A DNA stretch of 64,000 nucleotides from Acetobacter senegalensis (GTDB lineage Bacteria > Pseudomonadota > Alphaproteobacteria > Acetobacterales > Acetobacteraceae), in NCBI RefSeq assembly GCF_001580995.1, contig NZ_LHZU01000142.1, positions 51,994 to 115,993 of the forward strand, given 5' to 3'. Below the pieces are notes generated by a model. That model was not told the origin of the DNA, searched no databases, and saw only the letters and a program-made list of their open reading frames with translations. The translations under genes were made by a program, and so were the position numbers. How positions within the stretch are numbered: position 1 is the stretch's first letter; each line of letters opens with the position of its first letter. Positions 16,614 through 24,931 of this stretch are shown one piece after another.

Positions 16614-18392
16614 CTAATAAATGACCGGTTCCGGAACTGGAGCGCCGAAATCTGTCTGGAGAAAATCGAAATCACATCCTTCATTGGCTTGGCGCATATG
16701 GTGGGCAGCCATCCACCCATAGCCACGCTCATAACGCGGTTTGGGATGTACCCACTCTGCTTGACGGCGCGCCAGCTCCTCTTCTGGCACTTCCATCGAC
16801 AGAGAACGCTTCTCCACATCAATGGAAATAATGTCTCCCGTTTTAAGAAGCGCCAAGGGTCCACCCACGTAGCTCTCTGGTGCAACATGCAGCACGCAGG
16901 CGCCGTAACTGGTTCCACTCATTCTGGCATCCGACAGGCGTAGCATGTCACGTACGCCTTGTTTGATAAGCTTTTTGGGGATGGGCAACATACCCCATTC
17001 CGGCATTCCTGGGCCACCTAACGGACCGGCATTGCGAAGCACGAGAACATGATCAGGCGTGACATCCAGCGTTTCGTCTTCAATAGCCTTCTTCATGCTG
17101 GGGTAGTCATCAAAGACCAACGCAGGACCGCTATGTTTATGAAACTTTGGATCGCAGCAGGCTGGCTTCATCACACACCCGTCGGGTGCCAGATTTCCGC
17201 GCAAAACAGTCAGTGCTCCGCCCTCTTTACCGGTGAACATCGGTTGATCAAGTGGACGGATTACGTCATCATTATAAACTTCAGCGCTCGCGATATTTTC
17301 ACCAACAGTCTTGCCTGTTACTGTCAGGCAGGAAAGCGTTAAAAAGTTAGAAATCCTGTGCATCAACGCAGCAATGCCGCCCGCGTAGTAAAAATCCTCC
17401 ATCAGATAGGTTTGCCCAGTAGGCCGCACATTGGCGATAACTGGCACAACCCTGCTGGCACGATCAAAATCATCCAGACCGATATCAACTCCGGCACGCC
17501 GCGCCATGGCAATGACGTGGATGATGGCGTTTGTTGAGCAGCCCATTGCCATGGCAACTGCAATGGCATTTAAAAAGGCCGGTTTTGTCTGAATTTTTGA
17601 GGGTCTGAGATCTTCATGAACCATATCGACAATGCGCCGACCCGAACTTTTGGCCATACGAATATGATTCGAATCAACTGCCGGGATCGAACTAGCACCA
17701 GGCAAGGAGAGGCCAATAGCTTCAGCAATGGCTGTCATGGTGCTGGCTGTGCCCATTGTCATGCATGTGCCTGCACTCCGCGCAATTCCGGCCTCAACGC
17801 CCTGCCAGTCTTCCTGTGTGATGGTGCCAGCCCGCAACTCATCCCAATATTTCCAGGAATCTGCTCCCGAACCAAGGGTTTTTCCGTGCCAGTTCCCGCG
17901 CAGCATCGGGCCCGCTGGCACGTAGATTGCGGGAAGGTCCATGCTCGTCGCACCCAGAAGGAGACCGGGCGTGGTTTTATCACACCCCCCCATCAGAACA
18001 GCGCCGTCCACCGGGTAAGCCCGCAATAACTCTTCTGCTTCCATCGCCAGCATGTTGCGATACAACATGGTTGTGGGCTTCATGAAGTTTTCCGACAGGG
18101 AGATAGCCGGAAGTTCCAAAGGAAAACCACCAGCCTCTAATATGCCGCGCTTTACATCTTCAGCCCGCTGCCTGAAATGCATGTGGCACGGATTAATGTC
18201 TGACCACGTGTTGAGGATGGCAATAACGGGCTTTCCCTCCCAATCTTCCTGATCATATCCCATTTGCATTGCGCGAGAACGATGCCCAAAACTGCGCAAA
18301 TCGGCCGGACCGAACCACCTCTCACTCCGAAACCTGCGTTTTTCGGGAGCTGTTTCAGCCTGATCTGGCTGAGTTCCGGCGTCTTTCGTCAT
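16614..18392 (-). CDS. IlvD/Edd family dehydratase, probably sugar-acid (aldonate) dehydratase
   Basis: 592 residues from the ATG at 18392, chosen for AAGGAGAG upstream (the frame opens at 18494). Cluster-ligand cysteines are seen in NPCHMH (C69), GGCDKTTPG (C137) and SAGTCMTMG (C210), the pattern of L-arabonate/D-xylonate-type dehydratases rather than the biosynthetic IlvD. It would dehydrate an aldonic acid to a 2-keto-3-deoxy acid using an Fe-S cluster. It is first of the dehydratase-aldolase-MmsA set and divergent from a LysR regulator. Neighbours, not sequence, support a catabolic role; the sugar is unknown. Confidence 0.87.
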   Translation of the reverse strand: MTKDAGTQPDQAETAPEKRRFRSERWFGPADLRSFGHRSRAMQMGYDQEDWEGKPVIAILNTWSDINPCHMHFRQRAEDVKRGILEAGGFPLELPAISLSENFMKPTTMLYRNMLAMEAEELLRAYPVDGAVLMGGCDKTTPGLLLGATSMDLPAIYVPAGPMLRGNWHGKTLGSGADSWKYWDELRAGTITQEDWQGVEAGIARSAGTCMTMGTASTMTAIAEAIGLSLPGASSIPAVDSNHIRMAKSSGRRIVDMVHEDLRPSKIQTKPAFLNAIAVAMAMGCSTNAIIHVIAMARRAGVDIGLDDFDRASRVVPVIANVRPTGQTYLMEDFYYAGGIAALMHRISNFLTLSCLTVTGKTVGENIASAEVYNDDVIRPLDQPMFTGKEGGALTVLRGNLAPDGCVMKPACCDPKFHKHSGPALVFDDYPSMKKAIEDETLDVTPDHVLVLRNAGPLGGPGMPEWGMLPIPKKLIKQGVRDMLRLSDARMSGTSYGACVLHVAPESYVGGPLALLKTGDIISIDVEKRSLSMEVPEEELARRQAEWVHPKPRYERGYGWMAAHHMRQANEGCDFDFLQTDFGAPVPEPVIY

Positions 18393-18409
18393 CCTGTCAC
18401 TCTCCTTGC

Positions 18410-18438
18410 GCCTATCCTCTTCAAAACAAAGGATAGGC
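18410..18438. promoter_or_regulatory. Inverted repeat in the dehydratase/LysR divergent region
   Basis: GCCTATCCT and AGGATAGGC form a perfect 9-base inverted repeat with an 11-base spacer, 17 bases upstream of the dehydratase start. It could be the binding site of the divergent LysR regulator or a leader hairpin. There is no T-run. Confidence 0.45.
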
Positions 18439-18517
18439 ATTTGTGTGACAGTTAGGACGTGACAGATAATGTGTGTCCAACTTAGATACAGCATTGATCA
18501 AGACAGGATTGATATCG

Positions 18518-19435
18518 ATGCTTCAGCTAACCCAGGTACGTTGTTTCGTAGCCGTTGCAGAAGAACTTCATTTTGGGCGTGCTGCTGCCCGCCTGAATAT
18601 GACGCAACCCCCTCTCAGTCGGCAGATACAGTTGCTTGAGCACGCACTTGGGGTCGGGTTGCTGGAACGCACCAGCCGCAATGTACGCCTTACTCAGGCC
18701 GGGATCGTCTTCCTGCCTGAGGCAAGGCGTTTGCTCCGGGGCGCAGAGGATGCCGTGCTGGCTGCTCGCCGTGCCGGACGAGGCGCGCTAGGGCAGATTG
18801 CCATCGGTTTCACGCCTTCCAGCAGCTATGACTTCTTGCCACGCCTGATTTCCGCCCTTCAGACAGAATATCCCGATATTGAACTCATTCTTGAAGAGAT
18901 GATCACGCGGGATCAGATTGCCGCTCTCACATCAAACCGGATCGATCTGGCTTTTGTGCGCCCGCCCTTCGGCGCGACGGATATTACATTTCTGCCAGTC
19001 AGGTCGGAACGCATTGTGGCGGCGCTTCCAGCCCATCACCCTCTTGCAAACCATGAAACCCTCACCGCAGGAGATCTGGAAAGGCAGGATCTGATTATGT
19101 ATTCCGTCCTAGGTGGCGGCTATTTTCACGATCTTGTGCAACGCCTGCTTGTTAGCGCCAACATCCAGCCACGTCTTATCCATCACCTCACACAGATCCA
19201 CGCTCTCCTCTCCATGGTCAGGACCGGGGTCGGAATGGCTCTGATTCCCGAATCCGCTTCGCGGCTTGATATCGGAAATGTTATCTGCCGCCCTTTAGCA
19301 TTTGGTGATGACATTTTGGCCGAGCTTTACATGGCGCATCGTGCGCAGGACACCAGTCCTCTTTTGCGAAGTGTGATGGCTGTTGTCAGCAGAATTACGA
19401 AAGATACTACGTCAGATCTTCCACCCCTTTCATAA
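18518..19435 (+). CDS. LysR family transcriptional regulator
   Basis: About 305 residues from the ATG at 18518 (AGGA nearby; the frame opens at 18473). The N-terminal winged helix MLQLTQVRCFVAVAEELHFGRAAARLNMTQPPLSRQIQLLEHALGVGLLERTSRNVRLT is textbook LysR. The effector domain runs from about residue 90 (GQIAIGFTPSSSYDFLPRLISAL). It is divergent from the dehydratase operon and 160 bases ahead of a sugar-acid MFS transporter, so it likely controls both in response to a sugar acid. Confidence 0.92.
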   Translation: MLQLTQVRCFVAVAEELHFGRAAARLNMTQPPLSRQIQLLEHALGVGLLERTSRNVRLTQAGIVFLPEARRLLRGAEDAVLAARRAGRGALGQIAIGFTPSSSYDFLPRLISALQTEYPDIELILEEMITRDQIAALTSNRIDLAFVRPPFGATDITFLPVRSERIVAALPAHHPLANHETLTAGDLERQDLIMYSVLGGGYFHDLVQRLLVSANIQPRLIHHLTQIHALLSMVRTGVGMALIPESASRLDIGNVICRPLAFGDDILAELYMAHRAQDTSPLLRSVMAVVSRITKDTTSDLPPLS

Positions 19436-19595
19436 TGCCATCCGGCTTCATAAGCGACCGTAAAATCCCGGCAATACTCTTCTTGCATCGATCCATACGA
19501 AGTTTAATTTTGACGTGATCAAATAGCATGCGTTCCCTGTTTTCTGAAAAACCGCGTGACGTCACAGCATAGCACGCACCAGAGGAGAAAACCGG

Positions 19596-20969
19596 GTGAC
19601 CAGAACAAGAGGGCCAACAGGCTCCGCCGTCACACAAACCACAGAACCATCCGAAACATCGCGCGTCGGGCGGCGGAGTTCCGTCCGGTATAGTGTTCTT
19701 GCTTTCCTGTTCACGATCACCGCTATCAATTACGGAGACCGTGCCACACTAGGGATAGCAGGTAGCAATATCTCGCAGGATCTAGGCCTGACTCCCATTT
19801 CGATGGGATACATCTTCTCCGCTTTCGGATGGGCGTATGTTCTGAACCAAGTTCCGGGCGGCTGGCTTCTGGACCGTTACGGCTCCATTCGGGTTTACGG
19901 TGTCAGTCTCTTTGCGTGGTCGCTCTGCACGCTGGCTATAGCTGGCGTAGCGCATGTTCCTCACTCTCTCATTTTCCCTACGCTTTTCCTGCTTTGGGCC
20001 ATGCTGGGGCTTGTAGAAGCACCGACATTCCCAGCCAACAGCCGTATTGTGTCAAGCTGGTTTCCCACCGCGGAACGCGGTCTGGCCACGTCTATTTTCA
20101 ACTCGGCGCAATATGTGGCTGTGGCGTTCTTTGCTCCCCTCATGGGCTGGGTTACCCAAACATTTGGATGGAAGTATATTTTTACCCTGATGGGCGCATT
20201 GGGTATGGTGCTGGCCTTTGTATGGCTGGCCAGAATGTACCCTCCAGCCCGGCATCCCGGTGTTAACGCTGCTGAACTGACCTATATGCGGAATGGCGGA
20301 GCGCTGGTTGATATTGATGACCAGTCCATGCGGGTCAAACAAACGCTTACAGGAAAACAGATTTGCTTCATGTTGACCAACAGGACGCTTATCGGCGTTT
20401 ATGGTGGCCAGTACTGCATTACGGCTCTTCTGTATTTTTTCCTGACATGGTTTCCCCTTTATCTGCATCAATCACGTGGCTTCTCGCTTACGGCAACAGG
20501 GTTTGCTGCCAGTGTTCCAGCTTTGTGTGGCCTTGTGGGAGCAATTTTCGGCGGTGCGCTATCTGACAAACTTCTTCGTGAAGGCCGTTCGGAAAATATT
20601 GCGCGGAAAACGCCTTACGTGCTTGGCATGGCAACCGCATCTTCCATTTGCCTCTGCAACTTCATCCAATCCGGTTGGCTGATTGTGGCCGTCATGTCCA
20701 TTGCGTTCTTCGGGAAAGGGATCGCCGCCATTGGCTGGGCGGTAATTTCCGATATTGCCCCGAAGGAAACTCCTGGCCTCGCAGCAGGTATTTTCAACGG
20801 TGTTGGAAATATTGCCGGTATTGTCACGCCAATTGTCATTGGATACATCGTTGCATGGACAAAATCCTATGACGGCGCGCTATTTTTTGTAGCTGCGCAC
20901 TGTATTGTTGCGATTATCCTCTATGTCTTTGTTGTCGGAAAAATAAAGAGGCTTTCTCTCCCATCCTGA
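19596..20969 (+). CDS. MFS transporter, anion:cation symporter family (sugar-acid uptake)
   Basis: 457 residues from a GTG at 19596 supported by AGAGGAGAAA just upstream. Motifs include TITAINYGDRATLGIAG in helix 1 and YVLNQVPGGWLLDRYGSIRVYG, then LGLVEAPTFPANSRIVSSWFPTAERGLATSIFNSAQYV. These are typical of hexuronate/galactonate/glucarate transporters (ACS family, ExuT/GarP/DgoT-like). It would bring a sugar acid into the cytoplasm. It lies between the LysR regulator and the periplasmic oxidation genes, which fits uptake of their product. Confidence 0.9.
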   Translation: MTRTRGPTGSAVTQTTEPSETSRVGRRSSVRYSVLAFLFTITAINYGDRATLGIAGSNISQDLGLTPISMGYIFSAFGWAYVLNQVPGGWLLDRYGSIRVYGVSLFAWSLCTLAIAGVAHVPHSLIFPTLFLLWAMLGLVEAPTFPANSRIVSSWFPTAERGLATSIFNSAQYVAVAFFAPLMGWVTQTFGWKYIFTLMGALGMVLAFVWLARMYPPARHPGVNAAELTYMRNGGALVDIDDQSMRVKQTLTGKQICFMLTNRTLIGVYGGQYCITALLYFFLTWFPLYLHQSRGFSLTATGFAASVPALCGLVGAIFGGALSDKLLREGRSENIARKTPYVLGMATASSICLCNFIQSGWLIVAVMSIAFFGKGIAAIGWAVISDIAPKETPGLAAGIFNGVGNIAGIVTPIVIGYIVAWTKSYDGALFFVAAHCIVAIILYVFVVGKIKRLSLPS

Positions 20970-21017
20970 GATCCAGTTTTCTCTTACAAGTCAAAAAATA
21001 ATAAAAAAGAGACCACC

Positions 21018-22217
21018 ATGATCCACGCCCCCATCTTCTCACGTCATGCCCTCTCACGTCGCTCGGCTCTCAAGGGCCTCGCGGGAGGTGTTGCCCTGAC
21101 CGGCCTTGGCTCAGCAGGCCTCTCGAACGCCTTGGCGGCAGCCACCCCCCCTCACTTACCAGCGACCGTTATTGCATCGTCGCCCCGCTACCTGTGTAAC
21201 GCTATCGCTGCCACACGGAATGGTACGGTCTTTCTTGGCTCCCCTCGTTGGGAAACCATGGACGACACCCCCAGCGTCTTTCGTGTGTCATCAAATGGCA
21301 CACTCAAACCTTTTCCCGGCGGCACATGGAATCAATGGAAGCACGGCGCTGATCCAGCCAACGCTTTTCTGATGGTCAATGGCCTCCACATTTTCAGCGA
21401 TGACACGTTATGGGTTGTCGATCAGGGCATAGACCCGATCACAAAAACAACAGTCGCTGGTGGCCAGAAACTGGTTCAGTTCGATCCTCAAAGCGGAAAA
21501 GTGCTACAGATTCTGCGCTGGGGAGAAGATATACTGCCGCCCGGTGCCACAATGAATGATCTGCGCATTGCCGGTGATCTAATGTTTATCACCGATTCCG
21601 GATTAGGCGGTATTATCGTTCATAATATGAGCAGCGGCACAACGGTACGGCTACTTTCCGAACATCCGTTGTTGCGGGCGACATATACCAAGCCGATGGT
21701 AGGACGTGACGGGCACATACTTCGGGATAAGGATGGCAAACGTCCCCTTGTCCACTCCGATATGCTGGAAATTACGGCTGATCGTAAATGGTTTTATTTC
21801 TCCACCCCCATCGGTCCACTGCGCCGTCTGCCCACCTCGGCTCTTCTGGATAGCAGTCTGACAGATTCTCAACGCGCCGAGAAAATTGAAACAGTCATGG
21901 ATATGCCAACCATGATGGGAACTGCAATCGATACATTGGATAATTTTTACTTTGCCGATGCAGAACGTGGGCAAATTATGGTTCTGACGCCAGAAAAAGA
22001 GAAGCTCGTTCTGTTTGAAGATGCTCGACTGGTCGATGGCGACGCGCTGTTTATTACGGCTAATCGCCAAATGCTGGTACCCATTCCGCAGACAGAGCGC
22101 CTGCCTGCCAATAATGCCGGCGTAAACGCCTTAAAGCCGCCCTTCCTCAGCCTATCCTTTCCTCTCCCCAAAACTCTGAACGGTCACCCTTTGGGTAACG
22201 TGGTCAGTAGCCTCTAA
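21018..22217 (+). CDS. Tat-exported Yellow/SMP-30-like beta-propeller protein
   Basis: 399 residues. The N-terminus has a Tat motif (SRRSALKGLAGGVALTG) with a cleavage region near SNALAAA. The body has repeated propeller strands such as RNGTVFLGSPRW, KLVQFDPQSGKVLQILRW, MNDLRIAGDLMFITDSGLGGIIVHNMSSG and LEITADRKWFYFSTPIG. It resembles the major royal jelly/Yellow and SMP-30/gluconolactonase superfamily. A periplasmic lactonase, opening the lactone made by a sugar dehydrogenase, is plausible but inferred. It sits 48 bases after the transporter gene and immediately before the dehydrogenase genes. Confidence 0.7.
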   Translation: MIHAPIFSRHALSRRSALKGLAGGVALTGLGSAGLSNALAAATPPHLPATVIASSPRYLCNAIAATRNGTVFLGSPRWETMDDTPSVFRVSSNGTLKPFPGGTWNQWKHGADPANAFLMVNGLHIFSDDTLWVVDQGIDPITKTTVAGGQKLVQFDPQSGKVLQILRWGEDILPPGATMNDLRIAGDLMFITDSGLGGIIVHNMSSGTTVRLLSEHPLLRATYTKPMVGRDGHILRDKDGKRPLVHSDMLEITADRKWFYFSTPIGPLRRLPTSALLDSSLTDSQRAEKIETVMDMPTMMGTAIDTLDNFYFADAERGQIMVLTPEKEKLVLFEDARLVDGDALFITANRQMLVPIPQTERLPANNAGVNALKPPFLSLSFPLPKTLNGHPLGNVVSSL

Positions 22218-22350
22218 GGCTACGACCATCTCCCATCCAAACTACCTTAAATTTCTTTTTCTTTACTGAAGAAAACGAACTTCAACTATCAGCATGACAA
22301 GAGCAGAACACGCTCCAATATGGCGACCAAAGGCAGAGAAGGAGACAATA

Positions 22351-23076
22351 ATGAAACGCCGTGACGCCTTGAAAGGAGGGCTGGTGCTGTTGGCAACCAG
22401 CACTCTGGCCTCCATTTACAAGCCCGCCTATTCAAAAACACTCGTAGGAGGAAGTGGCCTATGGAAAGCCCAACCACCACCTCCCTTGGCGGTAGTCGAT
22501 TCCAGTCGATTAGTCTTTTTGACACCTGATGAAGCAAAGCTGGTTGGCGCAATATTTGACGTTCTCATTCCTGCTGACGAACTGGGCATGGGCGCAACTG
22601 AAGCAGGGTGTGTAACTTTCCTTGATCATCAACTTGCTGGTCCCTTTGGCTCAGCAGCCAAAGATTACAAATTAGGGCCTGTTGTTGAAGGCCTGCCACA
22701 GCAAGGACCGCAAAGTATTGCAACGCCTGCGGAAATCTACAGAAAAGGGCTGGCTGAACTTAACCGTTTTAGCAAAAAAAAATTCGACAAGACATTTCTG
22801 GATTTGGATGAAGCCCAGAAAATTGAATTTCTTAAAAACATGGAAAATGGAACGATTGATTTTGAAACGGTGAAGAGTAGAGACTTCTTTACTCTGCTGC
22901 TTCAGAATGTGCGTGAAGGATATTTGGCTGACCCAATGTATGGCGGCAATCGCGATATGGTTGGCTGGAAACTTATTGGGTTCCCTGGCGCCGTTTATGA
23001 CTATCGTGACTGGATTGTCTCCAAGCGCGGACAAAAGATTGATGTGCAACCAGTCAGCCTTTTAAGGACTGCCTGA
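22351..23076 (+). CDS. Membrane dehydrogenase small subunit (gluconate 2-dehydrogenase subunit 3 family)
   Basis: 241 residues from the ATG at 22351, which has AGAAGGAGA upstream (the frame opens at 22294). MKRRDALKGGLVLLATSTLA is a twin-arginine signal. The body, LTPDEAKLVGAIFDVLIPADELGMGATEAGCVTFLDHQLAG ... FFTLLLQNVREGYLADPMYGGNRDMVGWKLIGFPG, is diagnostic of the gluconate_2-dh3 family. This subunit escorts and stabilises the folded flavoprotein through Tat export. It precedes the flavoprotein by 79 bases and belongs to the same operon. Confidence 0.92.
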   Translation: MKRRDALKGGLVLLATSTLASIYKPAYSKTLVGGSGLWKAQPPPPLAVVDSSRLVFLTPDEAKLVGAIFDVLIPADELGMGATEAGCVTFLDHQLAGPFGSAAKDYKLGPVVEGLPQQGPQSIATPAEIYRKGLAELNRFSKKKFDKTFLDLDEAQKIEFLKNMENGTIDFETVKSRDFFTLLLQNVREGYLADPMYGGNRDMVGWKLIGFPGAVYDYRDWIVSKRGQKIDVQPVSLLRTA

Positions 23077-23155
23077 CAGAGTATACGTCCGGCTGATCCT
23101 TGAAAAACGATATCCGATATTACGCCAACGCAGTAAAACAATAAGGTGCAGTTCA

Positions 23156-24931
23156 ATGCATTATAAAAGACCAAAAGCCGACGTTGTCATTGTCGGGCTG
23201 GGGTGGTCCGGCTCCACCATGGCTGAAGAACTTACCCGCGCAGGCCTGAATGTTGTCGCAATCGAACGCGGTGCATGGCGGGAGACATCAACAAGCTTTC
23301 CCACAACGCGCAATCCGGACGAATTGAGCGGTTCTATTCGCAAGGAAATCCTTCAGGCTCCTGTGACGGAAACCTATACGGTTCGGAACAAACCTGAGGA
23401 GACAGCGCTTCCTTTACGGAAATACCATAATCTTACCCTCGGTAATAATGTTGGCGGAGCCGGAACGCATTGGGCGGGAGCAAGCTGGCGGTGGCAACCG
23501 TTTGATCACCAGCCATACAGCCATGTCATGAAACGTTATGGCCCCAAACAACTGGTGGACGGGCTTATCCTGCAAGATTGGGGCGTCACGTACGATGATC
23601 TGGAACCATTCTATGATCGCTTTGAAAAAATTGCGGGAACATCTGGCACAGCAGGTGTCATTAATGGTGTGAAGCAGCCCGGAGGCAACCCTTTTGAAGG
23701 CTCCCGTCAAAGCCCCTACCCTACACCAGCCTTAGCGCGCACCCGAGCCAATATTCTGTTTGCAGATGCAGCGACGAGACTGGGCTATACACCTTTCCCC
23801 GTGCCATCAGCCATGATAGGCGCGCCCTACACCAATGCTCTTGGCATCAATCTCGCTCCATGTACCTATTGTGGCTACTGTCAGCTTTACGGATGTGGCA
23901 ACTGGTCAAAATCCAGCCCGAATATCTGCATTCTTCCAGTTCTCATGCAGCGTTCAAATTTTACAGTTGTTACAGAATCAGAAGTCGTCCGGATTAACAC
24001 CTCGTCAGACAAAAAGACGGCAACAGGCGTTACCTTTGTTGATTCAGACGGAAACACAGGCGAACAGCCAGCAGATATTGTTATTGTCGCAACATTCACG
24101 CTCGACAATACTCGGCTGCTCCTTCTGTCTGGCATCAGCACTCCTTATGATGTCTCATCCGGACAAGGTGTAGTTGGTCGCGCCTTCACGTTTCAGACAT
24201 TGTCCTGGGCATTCATGTTTTTTGAGAATGAATATCTCAATCCATTTATGAATACCGGTGCCCTTGCAACACAGATTGATGATTTCAACGGCGATAATTT
24301 TGACCATACCGGCTTGGGATTTATCGGCGGCGCCGGCATCCAGTCTTTATGCAATCAGGGATTGCCCATTGGCATGTCCGGCCTTGTTCCTGAAGGCAGC
24401 CCGAAATGGGGCAAGGGTTGGAAACAGGCTTTCCAAAAAAGTTATCAGAATTACGCTCAAATTCAGGGTCAGGGCACTAGTTTTGCCCATCGTGAACAGT
24501 TCATGGATCTTGATCCCACTTACAAAGATCGGTTTGGACAACCGCTCCTCCGCATTACATACAACTATAATGAGAATGATCGCCGATCGGGTCAGTTTAT
24601 TCGCGATAAATGCGTTGAGATTGCAAAAGAAATGGGTGCTCGGGATGTTACGGGGGTTTCCTTGGCGGACCAGCCCTATTCAGGATACACGCCATGGGAT
24701 TCATCACACGTTCAAGGTGGCGTCGTGATGGGCGAAGATCCCAAGACCAGTGTACAAAACCGATACCAACAGAATTGGGATATTCCGAATCTCTTCGTGA
24801 TTGGCGCCTCTTCTTTCCCTAATAATGCCGGATACAACCCAACTGTTGCTGTAGGCGCAACCACCCTGTGGACGGCAAAAGCTATTAAAGAACTTTACCT
24901 CAAAAATCCTGGTCCACTGGTGAGATTATGA
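23156..24931 (+). CDS. Membrane dehydrogenase flavoprotein, GMC oxidoreductase family
   Basis: 591 residues, no signal of its own. The FAD-binding GLGWSG (14-19) follows a beta strand near the N-terminus, and the C-terminal GMC block NLFVIGASSFPNNAGYNPTVAVGATTLW is present. Cysteines 236, 239, 242 and 247 form a tight group near where related sorbitol, gluconate and fructose dehydrogenases hold a 3Fe-4S cluster; cluster binding here is inferred. It should oxidise a sugar, polyol or sugar acid in the periplasm and pass electrons to the cytochrome subunit. The substrate cannot be told; gluconate/2-ketogluconate, sorbitol or another aldonate are candidates. It overlaps the cytochrome gene by 4 bases. 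Confidence 0.9.
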   Translation: MHYKRPKADVVIVGLGWSGSTMAEELTRAGLNVVAIERGAWRETSTSFPTTRNPDELSGSIRKEILQAPVTETYTVRNKPEETALPLRKYHNLTLGNNVGGAGTHWAGASWRWQPFDHQPYSHVMKRYGPKQLVDGLILQDWGVTYDDLEPFYDRFEKIAGTSGTAGVINGVKQPGGNPFEGSRQSPYPTPALARTRANILFADAATRLGYTPFPVPSAMIGAPYTNALGINLAPCTYCGYCQLYGCGNWSKSSPNICILPVLMQRSNFTVVTESEVVRINTSSDKKTATGVTFVDSDGNTGEQPADIVIVATFTLDNTRLLLLSGISTPYDVSSGQGVVGRAFTFQTLSWAFMFFENEYLNPFMNTGALATQIDDFNGDNFDHTGLGFIGGAGIQSLCNQGLPIGMSGLVPEGSPKWGKGWKQAFQKSYQNYAQIQGQGTSFAHREQFMDLDPTYKDRFGQPLLRITYNYNENDRRSGQFIRDKCVEIAKEMGARDVTGVSLADQPYSGYTPWDSSHVQGGVVMGEDPKTSVQNRYQQNWDIPNLFVIGASSFPNNAGYNPTVAVGATTLWTAKAIKELYLKNPGPLVRL

